DNA of 64,000 bases, taken from positions 15,087,197-15,151,196 of the forward strand of contig CM034307.1 in the NCBI GenBank assembly GCA_019925795.1. The letters are read 5' to 3'. Below the pieces are notes generated by a model. That model was not told where the DNA came from, searched no databases, and saw nothing but the letters and a program-made list of their open reading frames with translations. Position numbers and translations under genes: made by a program. This document shows, in pieces, positions 44,956 through 57,199 of the stretch (its first letter is position 1; the number at the start of each line of letters is the position of its first letter). The stretch is from Dendrobium chrysotoxum (lineage: Eukaryota; Streptophyta; Magnoliopsida; Asparagales; Orchidaceae).

Positions 44956-45920
44956 TATTTTCACTTCTGAGAGTTTTAAGGAAGGGGGCACATTTTTATC
45001 CCAATCGATATATGAATCTATTCAGCTTGACTATCCGACCAATAAGTTGTTGGATTTCTTTGGTAGTTCTTAGAGTCTTCTTATCGAGTATGGCCAATAA
45101 TTTTTTAGGGTTTACTTTGATTCAATCGAGAATGAGGAAGAACCCTAGGAATTTTCTTATATTCACTCTAAGGGTATACTTTAGAGGGTTCAATCTTATA
45201 TTGTACTTTTTAAGAGTGAGAAACTCTCTTACAGGTCTTTGATGTACTGATCAGGTGACTTGCTTTTGATAAGGAGGTCAACTATGTAAACCTTGAATTT
45301 CTTTTCCCTTTATTCTTTGAAGACCTTGTCCATCATTCTTTTAATAGGTTTCCCTGGCATTTTTTAGTCCAAAGGGCATGACATTGTAGAAATATTAACC
45401 TTATATGCTAATGAATATGTTCTTCTCATAGTCTTCAGGATGTATCTTAATCTAGTGGTAGCCTGAGAATGCATCTAAGAAACTTTTGACGGGATAACCC
45501 GCCATGGAATTGACTAAGGCATGAATCCTTGGGAGTGGGTAACTATCCTTGGGATATATCTAGTTCAAGTAAGTGAAATCTAGGCACATTCTTGACTTGC
45601 ATGTTAATTTCTGGACCATCATCATATTTGAGATCTAATCTGGATACTGGATTTCTTTGATAAAGTGAGTGGCAAGTAACTTTCCTACTTCCTTTTGGAT
45701 GGGTCCAATGAGTGAGGTGGTAGTTTTCCTAATCTTTTTTTCTTGTGGGGTGAGTTCCCTTTTGGATGTTTAGTTGGTGGCATGTTACTTCTTCCTTGAT
45801 TCATAACATTTTTGTAGCTATCCTTGTGAATACTTTGAGGTTGTCTTGGAGAGCTTGTATTAGATCACCTTGATGTTTTTTGTTGAAAGAGGTGTTGATC
45901 CTGAAGGATCTTTCAGGTTA
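44956..45920 (-). pseudogene. Reverse transcriptase of element D (broken)
   Basis: Read right to left, blocks include LIGPIQKEVGKLLATHFIKEI near 45700, a DFTYLN-like block near 45560, DAFSGYH near 45480, VMPFGLKNARETY near 45360 and LRKFLGFF-like residues near 45110. The catalytic motif is YIVD at 45277-45288 in place of YVDD. Multiple frameshifts and stops occur. The pattern is that of a Tat-type gypsy RT. The right end next to the RTE tail still shows a WDKN-type residue string of the RT/RNase H link. Confidence 0.82.
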
Positions 45921-45999
45921 ATCTTCTATTGCAAATAAATTTTTTTGATAGCTTCTATTTCTTCAAATCTTGAGCCTCATTTTATGTCTAGTTGCAAAA

Positions 46000-46288
46000 T
46001 TTCTTTCGAAGCCTCAGCTAAACCTACTCCATGTGGGTAGCAATTTCGTGATTGAGTTAGGTGCATGATTGTGATAGGTCACCCCTTATGGTAATCTCGT
46101 TTTGTTCAGTCAAAAAATTAATCGTGATGCGGTATATGGATACCACGACATAAAAGGTGTTCACCAAAGGTCTACCAAATATGTCTTTATAATTGGATGG
46201 AGTGTCGACTATGCCTAGTCTGTCATGGCGGTGTATCAGCAATTTCTTCACCCTAGAATTGCCCTAAGAATTTGTAGAGGGGTTATGC
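46000..46288 (-). pseudogene. Protease C-terminal part of element D
   Basis: The frame 46057-46251 reads LGIVDTPSNYKDIFGRPLVNTF followed by VVVSIYRITINF. This is the conserved end of Tat aspartic proteases (usually VVDTPSAYNAILGRP). The part with the catalytic aspartate is missing: the frame runs into the LTR at 46289, and gag resumes beyond it. Confidence 0.78.
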
Positions 46289-48168
46289 TGTCATAACCCA
46301 ACCCAATAGGATTGTTGAGCTCTAACATCAAATCCTAAGATCTAGTTTTAGAAATGTTTCATATTTCTTCTTTAAATTTAAGCATTAAAATACACTACAG
46401 ACTATAGAGCTGCTATAAACTTACAGAGTACTATGAATGAACTCGTTCACAAGATTTCTTTCATTTCATCAAAATGTATCTATAAGATCTATACTACAGT
46501 ATGTGGCTACAGATTAAGAAGTAGAGTAACAAGAAGTATAGTAAACCATAACAAATGCTAACCATGACTACAAAATCAAAATAGAGAAAAATCTACAAAC
46601 TCAGATCAAATCCTGAAATTGTTAATCAATCAGCTCCTTCCCTTTCCCAAATCTTGAAAACCAGAAGCAAAATCATAATGAGCACAAACAACTCAGTAGG
46701 CCATAAATACTAATCTAAAATTTCAAATTGTTTCTTTCATTAAACATTTTAGATTTTTGAAAATAGTTAAAATGTATTATAATAATCACTTTGCTAAGGA
46801 AAGTAAGAGCATAATAGTTATCTAAAGATTTCATGGATAAGAATATTGAGCAGTTAAATAAATTAAAATTTATATCAAAATAGTTCATATTAGTTTTCTC
46901 TTTTCCTTGACCCAGATAGAATCTTAAAGGATTCTGGACCCTTATAACTCCATTTTATGCTTATAACACCAAAATATGCCTATAGGCACCAGAATATGCC
47001 CGTAAACCCCAAAACATAACTTATAGCCTTTAGAACATGTCTTATAGGCACCAGATTCCTAGTAATTGATAAAATCTTAAGGGATTCAAGCCTCTTATAT
47101 CTCCTAACAAATATGTTTTATATCAAATTTATTCTATAACACCTAATTTAATCGTATAAACACATATTTCATCATATTGCATTAATTAAAACATAATTGA
47201 GCATATTTCGTAATTACATAGTTTTCTATAATGGTAGACAACAAAAAACCCTACTATATAGAAAAATGCACATTTTTAATAAATAATCAAATAACTAGAG
47301 ATTGTGTAGAACATCATTTTAAGATTTTAATTTTGCTACAATATTATTTTTTAGAGTCTGAATTATTTTTTTTGATAAAAACTATATAAATTTTAAAACC
47401 TTAACATAAAATTTCTAAAAATCATTCAAAGTGTTCAAAACTTAATCTCTATATCATATAAAAAGTTACACGGTGAGAGCTTTACCAATGCAAAGTTAAC
47501 CTTATTTTTTGTTAATAGAAATAGAAATTTAATCAAATTGTTAATTTTTTTTATTTTTTAAAATTAGATAGGCATAGTGTGACCTACCTCAATATGAACA
47601 AATCTCCCACTAGACCAACTGGCAAAAATTGCTCTACGACCTCCAAAATATGGCTTTTCCTTTCTCTCTCTTCTCTTTCTCCTATCTTTTCCTTATTTTT
47701 CTCTTTTCACTGAAATGGATATCTAGCTTGGTGAAAATGAGAAATGAAAAATGAAAAAGGGCATCTAATGATTTTAGATTTTTATAATAAAATATTTAAA
47801 GGACATATAAGTAATCTATTAATTATTTAACTTTTAGCCTAAAATTTATTTATATCTTCAAATTAGAAGATCCAAAAATTATAAAACAATATTCATACAT
47901 TAGCTAAGCATGTCCAAAATATTCTCATGAAATTAGCTTGCAAAATGGACACCTAAAAATCCCAAAAATCCCACTTATACCAACGAGTTATAATTTCTTA
48001 AGGAATTGTACCAAAATCCAGATATTATGGAAAAATTAGTGAAACTAAAGCACAATAGTATCTATGTTATGACAAAAATAGTGTATGATTTGGACTTATA
48101 ATAACACATAAAATAATTTTAACTATTGTAGGTCAAAAAACATCTTTTAAAATTTAAGAGGTACTACA
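46289..48168. repeat. Lone chromovirus-like LTR inserted in element D
   Basis: The segment has no ORF and begins TGTCATAACCCAACCCAATAGG. This opening is, from memory, typical of LTRs of Tekay/Del-type chromoviruses (TGTCACGACCC...). It ends GAGGTACTACA at 48168, giving TG...CA ends over 1880 bp. Coding sequence of D stops on one side and restarts on the other. The flanks (TATGC left, CCGAC right) do not match, and a piece of the D protease is missing, so a deletion or recombination accompanied the event. Confidence 0.5.
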
Positions 48169-48780
48169 CCGACGGTCGAGGCAAATGAGCATACCCATCT
48201 TATTGAAGATATCTTTGGAGATTGTGTTCACTAAACTTTTTGTATATTTCCTAGTCATCACTCTAGATTGTTAGGAAAAATGAGCATAGAACGAGTAAAT
48301 CTTAGCTCACTGGTAGCTACTTTAAGAGTAGCTTTCCCTGATCATCGCTCTAGATTAGTGAACATAAATTCCTTAAGATTTCATTTTTTAATGAATTCTT
48401 TGATTAGGTTTCACAGGTGTCGACACTTCTCGATGTCTTGCCCATGATATTTTTGGAATGCACAGTATCGAGATGTATCTCAAATGCTGTCGATCTTCAT
48501 AGGTGGTGGATGCCTAAAGAATTCTTTACTTTAGATGACGTTGATCAGTTCAACCATAGATACCATAAGTAGTTTATAGGTTCGATATTCTGGAGGTTGG
48601 TAATCAAGCTTTCTGCATACTTCTTTAGCTCTTAGTATGACTAGTGTTGTAGCTCTTGGAAATGTTGGATGTCGAGGTACATCATAGGGATTGGGGTGCC
48701 TTCTATCATGCTGGGGGCTTGGCCCTTAGTTCCTCTTCCCCTAAGGTTAGCTTCTTTCCCTGACCCTCTCATGTGTACAA
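48169..48780 (-). pseudogene. gag C-terminus and protease start of element D (broken)
   Basis: Read right to left, near 48560-48420 the frames give KEFFRHPPPMKID, then RYCAFQKYHGQDIEKCRHL and NLIKEFI. This is the Cys/His segment at the end of Tat gag (C-x2-H...H-G-H-D-x3-C), with some histidines changed to glutamine. Beyond it lies the linker to the protease, with weak residues up to the LTR insertion at 48168. Confidence 0.72.
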
Positions 48781-51434
48781 ATTTTATGGGTCCACATAAA
48801 TTTTGGTTTTAGTGTTTCTTTATTCAAATCTGCATAGCATAACATCTATTTTCATGAACGATAAACTAATACTCAACTATCAATTCAAAAAATAGAATCA
48901 AGTTTTATTTTCATATTCAAACACTACATACAGAATGTTAAAATCATCACAAAAGATAAAAAAAATCTATCATTTTGAATATGAAGCTAACCAAGGTATA
49001 AAGTTATCCTCTGCATCCACGTGATTATTCCTCTGCTTTAGAGAATTATAATATGGTTTATTTTTTTTACTGTTTTTAGACTCTCTATAGAGGTAAGCCT
49101 CTATAGTTAATTATATCTTAAGACAAGTTGGGACATCTCTTGATTAAAGTGAAGACTAGATTTTTAAAATTTATAAAGATTTAAGGAAAAATTGGGTTTA
49201 AAGGAATCAATGAAAAGATTTATACTTTAGATATAGATTTCTTTTTAATTTAAAATTTTAGATTATAGATGATGGATAACACTTTTAGGTACATAATAAA
49301 TGGAGGGATGTATAATCTGAACTTATGTCTACCTAGGCTAAATTGTCAGCTAACATCTTAAGCACCAACCAATGCCTTATGAATGCAAGAGAAGATGGCT
49401 CTATACCCTATGAATCAAGGAGATTTAGTTCAAAAACTTCAATCAGGCCACTTTAATATACAAATACATCTAAATAGCACAATTTAATGATATATGAAAG
49501 CAATATATAAGTAAAACTTTATTCCTTTATAATTTAAGAAAATATAAGTCAGGGTCAGTTGTAAAGTAAAGGTGGCCAAGCTCCACCACAACAAGCTTAA
49601 ATTTTTCCTCCTATAATTGAATATGATTGCTAACTTTAGCCTTTAAATCTTCTGGCTCCTTAATATTCTATAAGATTTCAAAAGAACATGATCTTCAAAG
49701 GAAGAAGAATCATTTTATTTTGGAACTTCTAAATGTATATAAATAATCATTTTAAAATCCTTTTATAAATCTTTGTAATTTATAATTTAATCTATCTATA
49801 CAAGAAAATTATAACTTTATAACTACAAGTTTATATTTACATTTGCACCTAGGTACATCCTACTTTATACAAAAAAAATAAAAATAAAAGAGCAATATAA
49901 ATAATGTAGAAGCGTAATGCAGGTGTATAAAGTATAACATGCCTAACAGCCTAATATAACCTAAAGAGCATAAGGTGCACTAATATGAATAATAAATATG
50001 ATATTTAGAGTATATAGAGTAAATATATCAAACATGCATATCCTCTAGGCAAGTATATTGCCCTATTAAACCATCTAAAGTGTGTGTAAGAAATTGCGTA
50101 GTTTGTATAGGCCCTAAGTTTATTTTGTTTAAAATTATATACCATTATATTTAGTTTATTTTATTGTCCAAGTGGTTTTATTTAATTTTAAGTTTTAATA
50201 TTTTAAAATTTTATGATTTATTTAAAGAATTCATTATAGGGATTTGTATTATTTATTTTAAATTTTGAAAAATATAGCGCTCAATAACTCTTAAGTGCTA
50301 GGAGTCAATGATTAGCAAGTCATAGGCTCATATTTGTAATGCATTTGATTCCTCTTAAAAGATCAAATTCAATGCATAGAGTCATTTATTTTATTTAAGT
50401 ATTTTAATGTTTTAAATTTTAAAGAATCTTGTTAATGAATCACTTCAAAGATTTAAAGCTACTAATTGAAAGATCCTAGGCTCATAATTGTAATGCATTT
50501 GATTCTCGCTAAAAGAACAAATACAATACACAGAGCTATTTTTTATTTATGTTTTTTTATATAATTTATTGTTTTTTATTCAAAAAATTTAATTCAAGTT
50601 TTGATTTATATTAATGAATTTTAAATTAATTTTAATTTTACCATTCATTCTATAACTTTATTTATTTAATCTCTAATTTTGAATTTTTTCTTATGCTTCA
50701 TTGAATTTCTTATAATTATTCCCATTTTTGTTATTTCAAATGATTTGTGTTTGAGTTATTTAATTTTATTTATTTATTTATATTTATGTTTTTATATGTT
50801 TATGGTACTAATTTTATTCTAATATTTAGTATTGTTCTTATTATTATCATTAATGGTTTATTTATTTTACCTTAAATGTTATTTATAATGCATCTTTATC
50901 CCTTATTAACTATGTTTGATCGAATTTTGACTTATATTTTTATTTAAGATTCCAGATGTTTATGAATTTTAATAAATTTTAGATTTAATTTGAAGTTCAA
51001 TGCAATTTTATTTATATTTTTAGAATTATTTATTATTTATGATTTTTATAAAATATGCACAATTAATTGAATTAATAATTTTAGTGATTAGGCTAGTTTT
51101 AATTGTTTGAACCAAATCAATTGCAACCAATTGAAATCATCATCAAATGTCATGAATAATCTCTAAAGATGATTACACAAGTTTGAAATCATTTGAGAAT
51201 TTATTTATATTTTTAATTATTTTATTTATTTATATAATGAATTTCATTGAAATTTTTAATTATTTTTTTTAACTTTATGATAGGGCTTTTTTCATTGAAA
51301 GTATATTGAATTTTTGATTGATTGAGCTTATTTTATATATTTTTGATTTATTTTAAATTTATTATGATTTATTAAAAATCATTTTTTTCTTTATAACCTA
51401 GATAGCATCGTGTCCTTATTATTTTTTAAAAATC
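48781..51434. other. AT-rich, gene-free stretch (probably 5' part of element D and flank)
   Basis: No coding frame is convincing. The 5' gag, leader and 5' LTR of D would be expected here but could not be matched to a second copy. A ~154-bp imperfect direct repeat occurs at about 50320-50540. The rest, especially 50540-51400, is very AT-rich. Confidence 0.45.
50320..50540. repeat. Imperfect direct repeat, 154-bp period
   Basis: The word 'aggctcatatttgtaatgca' followed by 'tttgattc', a short 'aaaaga' and 'caaat' begins near 50324. It recurs near 50478, with 'aatgcatttgattc' at 50338 and 50492. Confidence 0.65.
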
Positions 51435-51446
51435 TTTTTTTTTTTT
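51435..51446 (-). other. Poly(A) tail of LINE-1
   Basis: Twelve T on the + strand are directly followed by the LINE 3' end 'ggaaatccacggaggggcc'. LINE-2 has a related end at 58910. Confidence 0.8.
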
Positions 51447-53137
51447 GGAAATCCACGGAGGGGCCTACGCATTAATATAAAAGAAAGATACAAGGTCCTT
51501 AAAGGGGACCTTCAGCTCGCTAATGCTCGAAGAGCTACAACAAAAAACAAAATAACCTGAGAGCCAAAGGTCCCCTAATACTAAGAATTACAAAAACACC
51601 TAATAACAATCTTGGGTTGCAAGAAGGCAACACCCAAAAAAGGAAGATCAGAAAAAAAGAATTCAACACATCCTTCCTGCAAAACATAGTAACCTTGTCC
51701 AATAAAACCTCTGTCCACTGAACATGCAAGAGAAAGTGACTACAAAAGGGAAACAAGCACAACAACATGTGATAAAAACAAATAAAGTAGTAACAGGATA
51801 TAAGTTGTGACCAATATGAGTTTAAGTAAATAAAGGTAGAAAACTTCCCTGGAAAAATAAAGAAACTCCCCTTATTTTCGGCATTCTGAAGAACCTCAAT
51901 AAACACCATGTAATCACATAATAGAATGGTCGAAAAATAACTGAAATAAATGGGTAAATGATAGGAAATTTCATGAACAAAAACCTAAATAGAACAGTCA
52001 CCAAAACCAGTCCACCACATAAAATCGAAATAAGGGTACAAGCTGAAAGAGCTCAGGATAAATAGAAACTAGCATTCATGACATGGGTAATCCAAATGCC
52101 ACTCAATCCTACCACCAAACACAATCAACCACACCCTACCCAACAGCCCCAAACTGTAGCAAACTAGGTTCACAGGGAGAGAAAATAGAGCCTCCCACAA
52201 ACTAATAAAAGAAATCCTGGACAAAGAAAAGAACTAGCAGAAAAGAAAAACAAAGGGCACATAAGCCACCAACAAAATTCACAGCAGGGCCCAAAGCCAA
52301 CACCAACAACCAACCCCTAATAGGGCCCCAACCCAATACCAACAACCAAATGCAAAGTACTCAGATAGTAGTTTAGGCCCCAGGAACCACACCAGACAAT
52401 CACAAGCAACCTAGCAACCCCATAACAGGAGAAACCCAAAACAGAACCAAAATAGAGAGAATTAATATTGCCCCAGTCCCCAACATTACTCCCAAAGGTA
52501 CCCGCAGCCATAAAATACAGCCAAACCCAGGTCTCATAGTAGCACCTGGAGGGGGTAGGAGAGCAACAAATAGGAAAACCTCCAACAAACAAACTGGTGA
52601 AATCACAGCTCAAGCCCATAGCCACAAAATTTGCTGCTAAAATGGACAAAACCACAGAAAAATGCCAACAACAGTTGAAAAACACCAAAGCAAAATAAGG
52701 AAGGAAATAAAGCACAACCACTAACATAATAAGGAAAATATTAGTAATTAACCACAAAAGGCACCGGAGAAAAATTAGCCCCCATAAGGCGCAAAGGGAA
52801 CCAAACGTAGGGCCAAGGCCAGCACAAAAAAATTACTAAACCAGGTAGCCAAGCAAGGCAGCCAGTAAAAAATAAACCCACAGCCCGATAGGAAATAAGG
52901 TACAGAGAGGAGACCAAAATAACCAGGAAACAACAAAAACTCACGACAAGCAGTAGAAATGCAGCCCAAATAGAGACCGAGCAACAGAAAACAAATCCAT
53001 CAAAGGCCAGAAACCCATGATAACAATGGAGTAGCAGATGCCAGGACCAAAAAAATTATGACCAAAGGCACCAGCCAATAGAGAACATTAAGGTTTAATA
53101 TAGGGCATACCAATTTTATCTAATCTTAAAAGACCTT
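51447..53137 (-). other. 3' UTR of LINE-1, strongly G/T-rich in sense
   Basis: It is about 1.7 kb after the ORF2 stop. From about 52080 to 53000 the + strand is unusually rich in A and C, so the RNA would be rich in G and U. This bias creates hydrophobic open frames (52317-52757 and 51535-51909), which I read as by-products of composition. The same place in LINE-2 has the same bias. The last ~110 bp are similar in the two copies. Confidence 0.65.
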
Positions 53138-56100
53138 TCAGCAGAACAAGGATGTTAATACTAGTAAAATCATTAAAGTAATTAAGCTACACCCCCAATT
53201 TGCAAGCTAGTTAGCACAGACATTTCCTTCTTTATGAGTAAGGGAAAAGGAATAGTTCATAAAGATAAGCAAGTTCTTAATATCTCTCACGAGATAAAAG
53301 AAATTAGAATTACACACCGTGTCCTCAACAAAATTTAAAAATTGAAAATAGTAATTGGAATCCACTTCAATATCGATGTTAGTTAAATCAAGAGAAATGC
53401 ATAATCTTAAACCATGGAGAATAGCTGAGATGACAGCATAGTTAACATCAGAATTTTGCAAAGGACCAGCAAAATCCATAATGAAACTACCATGATAATC
53501 CCTGATAACACCACCACAACCCAACCCAATGCTAGCACTATCCACATTTAGCTTATAAAGTTGTAAGGAGGTTTGGTCCAATAAATAAGCCTAGATTCTT
53601 TAGAGTGGTGATCAAACTCCAACAAAAGACCTAAATCAAAAGCAACAAAATAAAAAAAAATTAAAATTCTTGATAGAGAGTTACTTAACATAATAAAGAG
53701 CCAAAACCTTATCTTTCACATTCTGGATAATTCTATTATGGTTCATACCAATACCATTACAGAGTGAATTATTCCTATCCAATCATAAATACCACAAAAT
53801 AAGAGAAGGAATAATATTTTTGAAGTGGCCTTTGGAATTAATAAACCAAGCATTAAGCATAGCATTAATGGACATTTTAGCATTGAAGTAGTTCAATTTG
53901 AAAATATCATCAAAATAAGTCCAAGTTTTAACAGCTAAAGGACCAGAGATAAAAACATGATGCATATTCTCCACATGATAACAACATTGGCGTTTGGAAG
54001 GTAAGATAAAATCTCTTTTAATTAAGTTATCATCCGTAGGAATGAAACAATGTAAAATTCTCTAGACAAAAATAGCCACCAAGGAAGGAATACTTTTAAG
54101 CCAAAGCTTAGCAAAAATATTATTGACCTCATTCTTGGATCTAAAAGCATGCCAAGTACCCTTTAATCTAAAACAACCATCTTTGGAAAGACCACATAAA
54201 AGAACATCAGCCGAGTTAGTGTTTAGGGGGAGGTTTAAAATTTGTTGAATAATGGAGTCAAGGATGACATTAGCAAGTTTTCATAATCCCAATAATTATC
54301 ATTAAAAAAATAATTCACCTTAACAGCCAAAGTGGAGGAGGTGTTAGTAATAGAATCAATAGATTGATCCCCCAACCAACGATCTTGCCAAAAGAAAATG
54401 TCTCCACCACCAAGGCCCCAAGAGATAAAGGGCTCAACAACCCATTTAACTTTGCACAGTCTCTTTCACACTTTAGATCAATCACCAATGATAAAACTAC
54501 AAGTAGTTGGATGTTTACCCACACAATACTTAGCATACATAAAATTAGCCCAATGGCTCACTTTAGCATGAAAGTTGTACCATAACTTAAAGGGAAAGCA
54601 AAGGCCAAATCATTCAAACTCTTACACCCCAAGGCTCCCTCCTTCAGAACACCACAACAATTGTTCCAAGAGGACCAAATAATTTTAGAATTGCTACTAG
54701 CCCCTTTCCAGAAAATTTTTTTAAAAAGCCTATCAATCCTATTGCAGACAGCTTGAGTAGGAAAAAGAGTTTGAAAAATATAAACTGCCAGAGAACCAAG
54801 AACACTTCTGATAAGAATTAATTAATCTACCCCCAAAACTCAAAAAATTAGAATCCTAGGATAGAAGCTTGTTCTGCATAAAAGAAATAAGATCATCAAA
54901 AAGAAAAGTTTTCTTTTTTACCTTTAAAAGAGGCACCCCGAGGTACTTAATAGGCAAATGACCATGAACAAAACAAGTTAAGTCTTTAATAGCCAAAATG
55001 CGATCATTAGGCACTTTCTTGGAGGCAATAAAATAGCACTTGTGTTTATTCAAGGCAATACCACTTACCATTTCAAATTGATGAAAAAAAACCCATAAGT
55101 TTATTGATCCTATTAACAGAAGCATTCGTAAAAATGATAAAATCATCAGCAAAATATAAATGAGAGATGGGAAAACCAACTAAAGTTCTAAAATACAGAC
55201 AAGGAGAATTCTCAAAAAGGTTGGCAAGGCCTCGAGATAAGTACTCAATAGTAATAATGAAAAGGGCAGGAGAAATCAGATCACCTTATCTAAGGCCATG
55301 CTAGGATTTAAAAAAACTATTGCTTTTACCATTAACAATGATAGAAAAATGAGATCCCTCAATGCAGTTTTTAATAAGATTGATATAAATAGAATCAAAA
55401 CCAAACAACTTCATGATATTATAAAGAAAGTTCCAATCAATGTTATCATAAGCTTTAGCAATATAAAGTTTCAAAATCATATTACCACCTCTCACCCTAA
55501 CATCCAAATCTTGACAAAAACCTTGGGGTAAAATAATATTATCCATAATAGCCCACCCTTTAATAAAACCCATTTCAAAAGGCGATATAATTTTAGACAA
55601 AAAAGAATTTTAATGATTCATAAGCAGCTTAGAGAGTAATTTATTAAAGAAGGTACAAAGACAAGTAGGTCTAAAATCATTCCAGTTACTAACAGAGTTA
55701 TTCTTGGGAATAAACACAATAGAAGTAAAGTAAAAAATTTAGGAATAAAATTACCAGCAAAAAAATCCAAAACAGCATAATAAAGATCATTACTAATAAC
55801 ATGCCAGGACTTCTGGAAGAATTTAGTGGTGAAACCATCCGACCCCACCATAGAGTCACCATTCATGTCATGAACAATCTCTTTAACTTCCTCTATTGAA
55901 GGAGGTTCAGAAAGAAACTCATTGTTCCCTTGAGAGATAAGGTTATGGATAATAGAAGGGTTATTAATATGAGCAGGACTAAAATCTTTATTTAGACAAT
56001 TTTGAAAATGCAGAACTGCAAGATTAGCAATTTCTAAGTCATCCTCAGTAATAGAACCATCATCGCGATTAATTTTATTAATACAAATTTTGGCACATTT

Positions 56101-57180
56101 TCTCTTAACCAAAGCATGGAAATACTTGGTATTGTTATCACCTTCAACAAGGTGTTTCACAACCACTTTTTGTTTCCAATAAGTTTCCTCCTGAGCTTGT
56201 AATTTGAAAAGACAATCTTTAGCATCCTTTAGTAAACTGAAATTATCCATAGATGGAAACAATTAATAATTAGTTTCAAAAATTTTCACTTTCTCTTTAG
56301 CATTCAAAATATTGGAGAAAATATTTTTAAAAATATTATGGTTCCACTAGTTTAAAATTTGTTTAAGCCTTTTAAGATTAAACTAAAATCTCCTCATGCC
56401 AAAGATAGAGTTATCTGGATGTAAAGGGGCATTCCAATTTTCTTGAATCAAATCCATAAAAGAGACATGAAGTAACCACATGTTTTGAAATCTAAATTGA
56501 GCATGCGAATTAGTATGCCTAGTCTTGAGCCTAATGAGTAAGGGAGAATGGTCAGAAAGAGTCCTGCTAAGATGTTCAACAGCAATAGAATCATAAGTGT
56601 TAACCAATGATCATTAAACAAAATCCTATCCAAATGTTGCCATAAATGACCACGATTTTATTACCAGAGAAACCAATATCAATTAAATTATTGTCCATAA
56701 TCCTATTATTAAAATCTTCCATAGATTGATAGATAGGAGAAGAATCCCCACTATGTTTAGAAGGATTAGAGATAGTGTTAAAATCCCCTCCAACAAGCCA
56801 GGGCAAGTTAGAAATATTATGAAAGTTGATGAGTTGCTCCCATAACAATTTCCTGGAATAACGAGAAGAAGTAGCACTAACAAAACAGGCACAACATTGT
56901 AAATTTAAAGCTTCAATATTGCAAAGCAAAACTTGAGTGAAATCACCAATAACATCTATCCGAATAGGATCCTTCCAAAAAACCCAAATCTTGTTAGCCA
57001 CATTAGAAATAGCATATTTAAAGCCAAAAAATTCCCAGTGCCAAGTAATTTACAACAGGAAATAAGTGATTCAAGTAAAACAAGAATTGAAACATTATAA
57101 ATGCAACATAAGTTCTTAACTCTTAACTTACAGGAGGGGCACCCAATGCCCCTAACATTCCAAATAATAGTATTAAACAT
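53138..57180 (-). pseudogene. ORF2 of LINE-1: endonuclease, RT, zinc finger, RNase H (broken)
   Basis: The endonuclease starts near 57180 with WNVRGIGCPS and has LVGGDFNTISNP in the frame 56600-57001. RT covers about 56262-54850: GDSMVGSDGFTTKFFQKSW, GFIKGWAIMDNI and KAYDNIDWNFLY are followed by FADD at 55142-55153. A zinc-finger-like region is near 54200-53780 (ENMHHVFISGPLA). The C-terminal RNase H (53207-53581) has LNVDSASIGLGCGGVIRDYHG. The stop is at 53138. At least five frameshifts or stops occur. RT and endonuclease motifs are otherwise well kept. Confidence 0.9.
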
Positions 57181-57199
57181 AAATAAAGGAGGCTAATGA

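Noticed and set aside
51421..51434. Possible target duplication of LINE-1 (T6-A5-TC word) with a similar word at 58865-58880
   Set aside because: Both are simple T/A-rich words of different length, so the match may be chance. It is mentioned only as weak support.
52317..52757. 146-codon hydrophobic ORF on the minus strand that looks like a membrane protein
   Set aside because: It lies in the G/T-rich 3' UTR of LINE-1. Overlapping frames in the same stretch are equally hydrophobic, and LINE-2 has similar but unrelated frames, so composition explains it.
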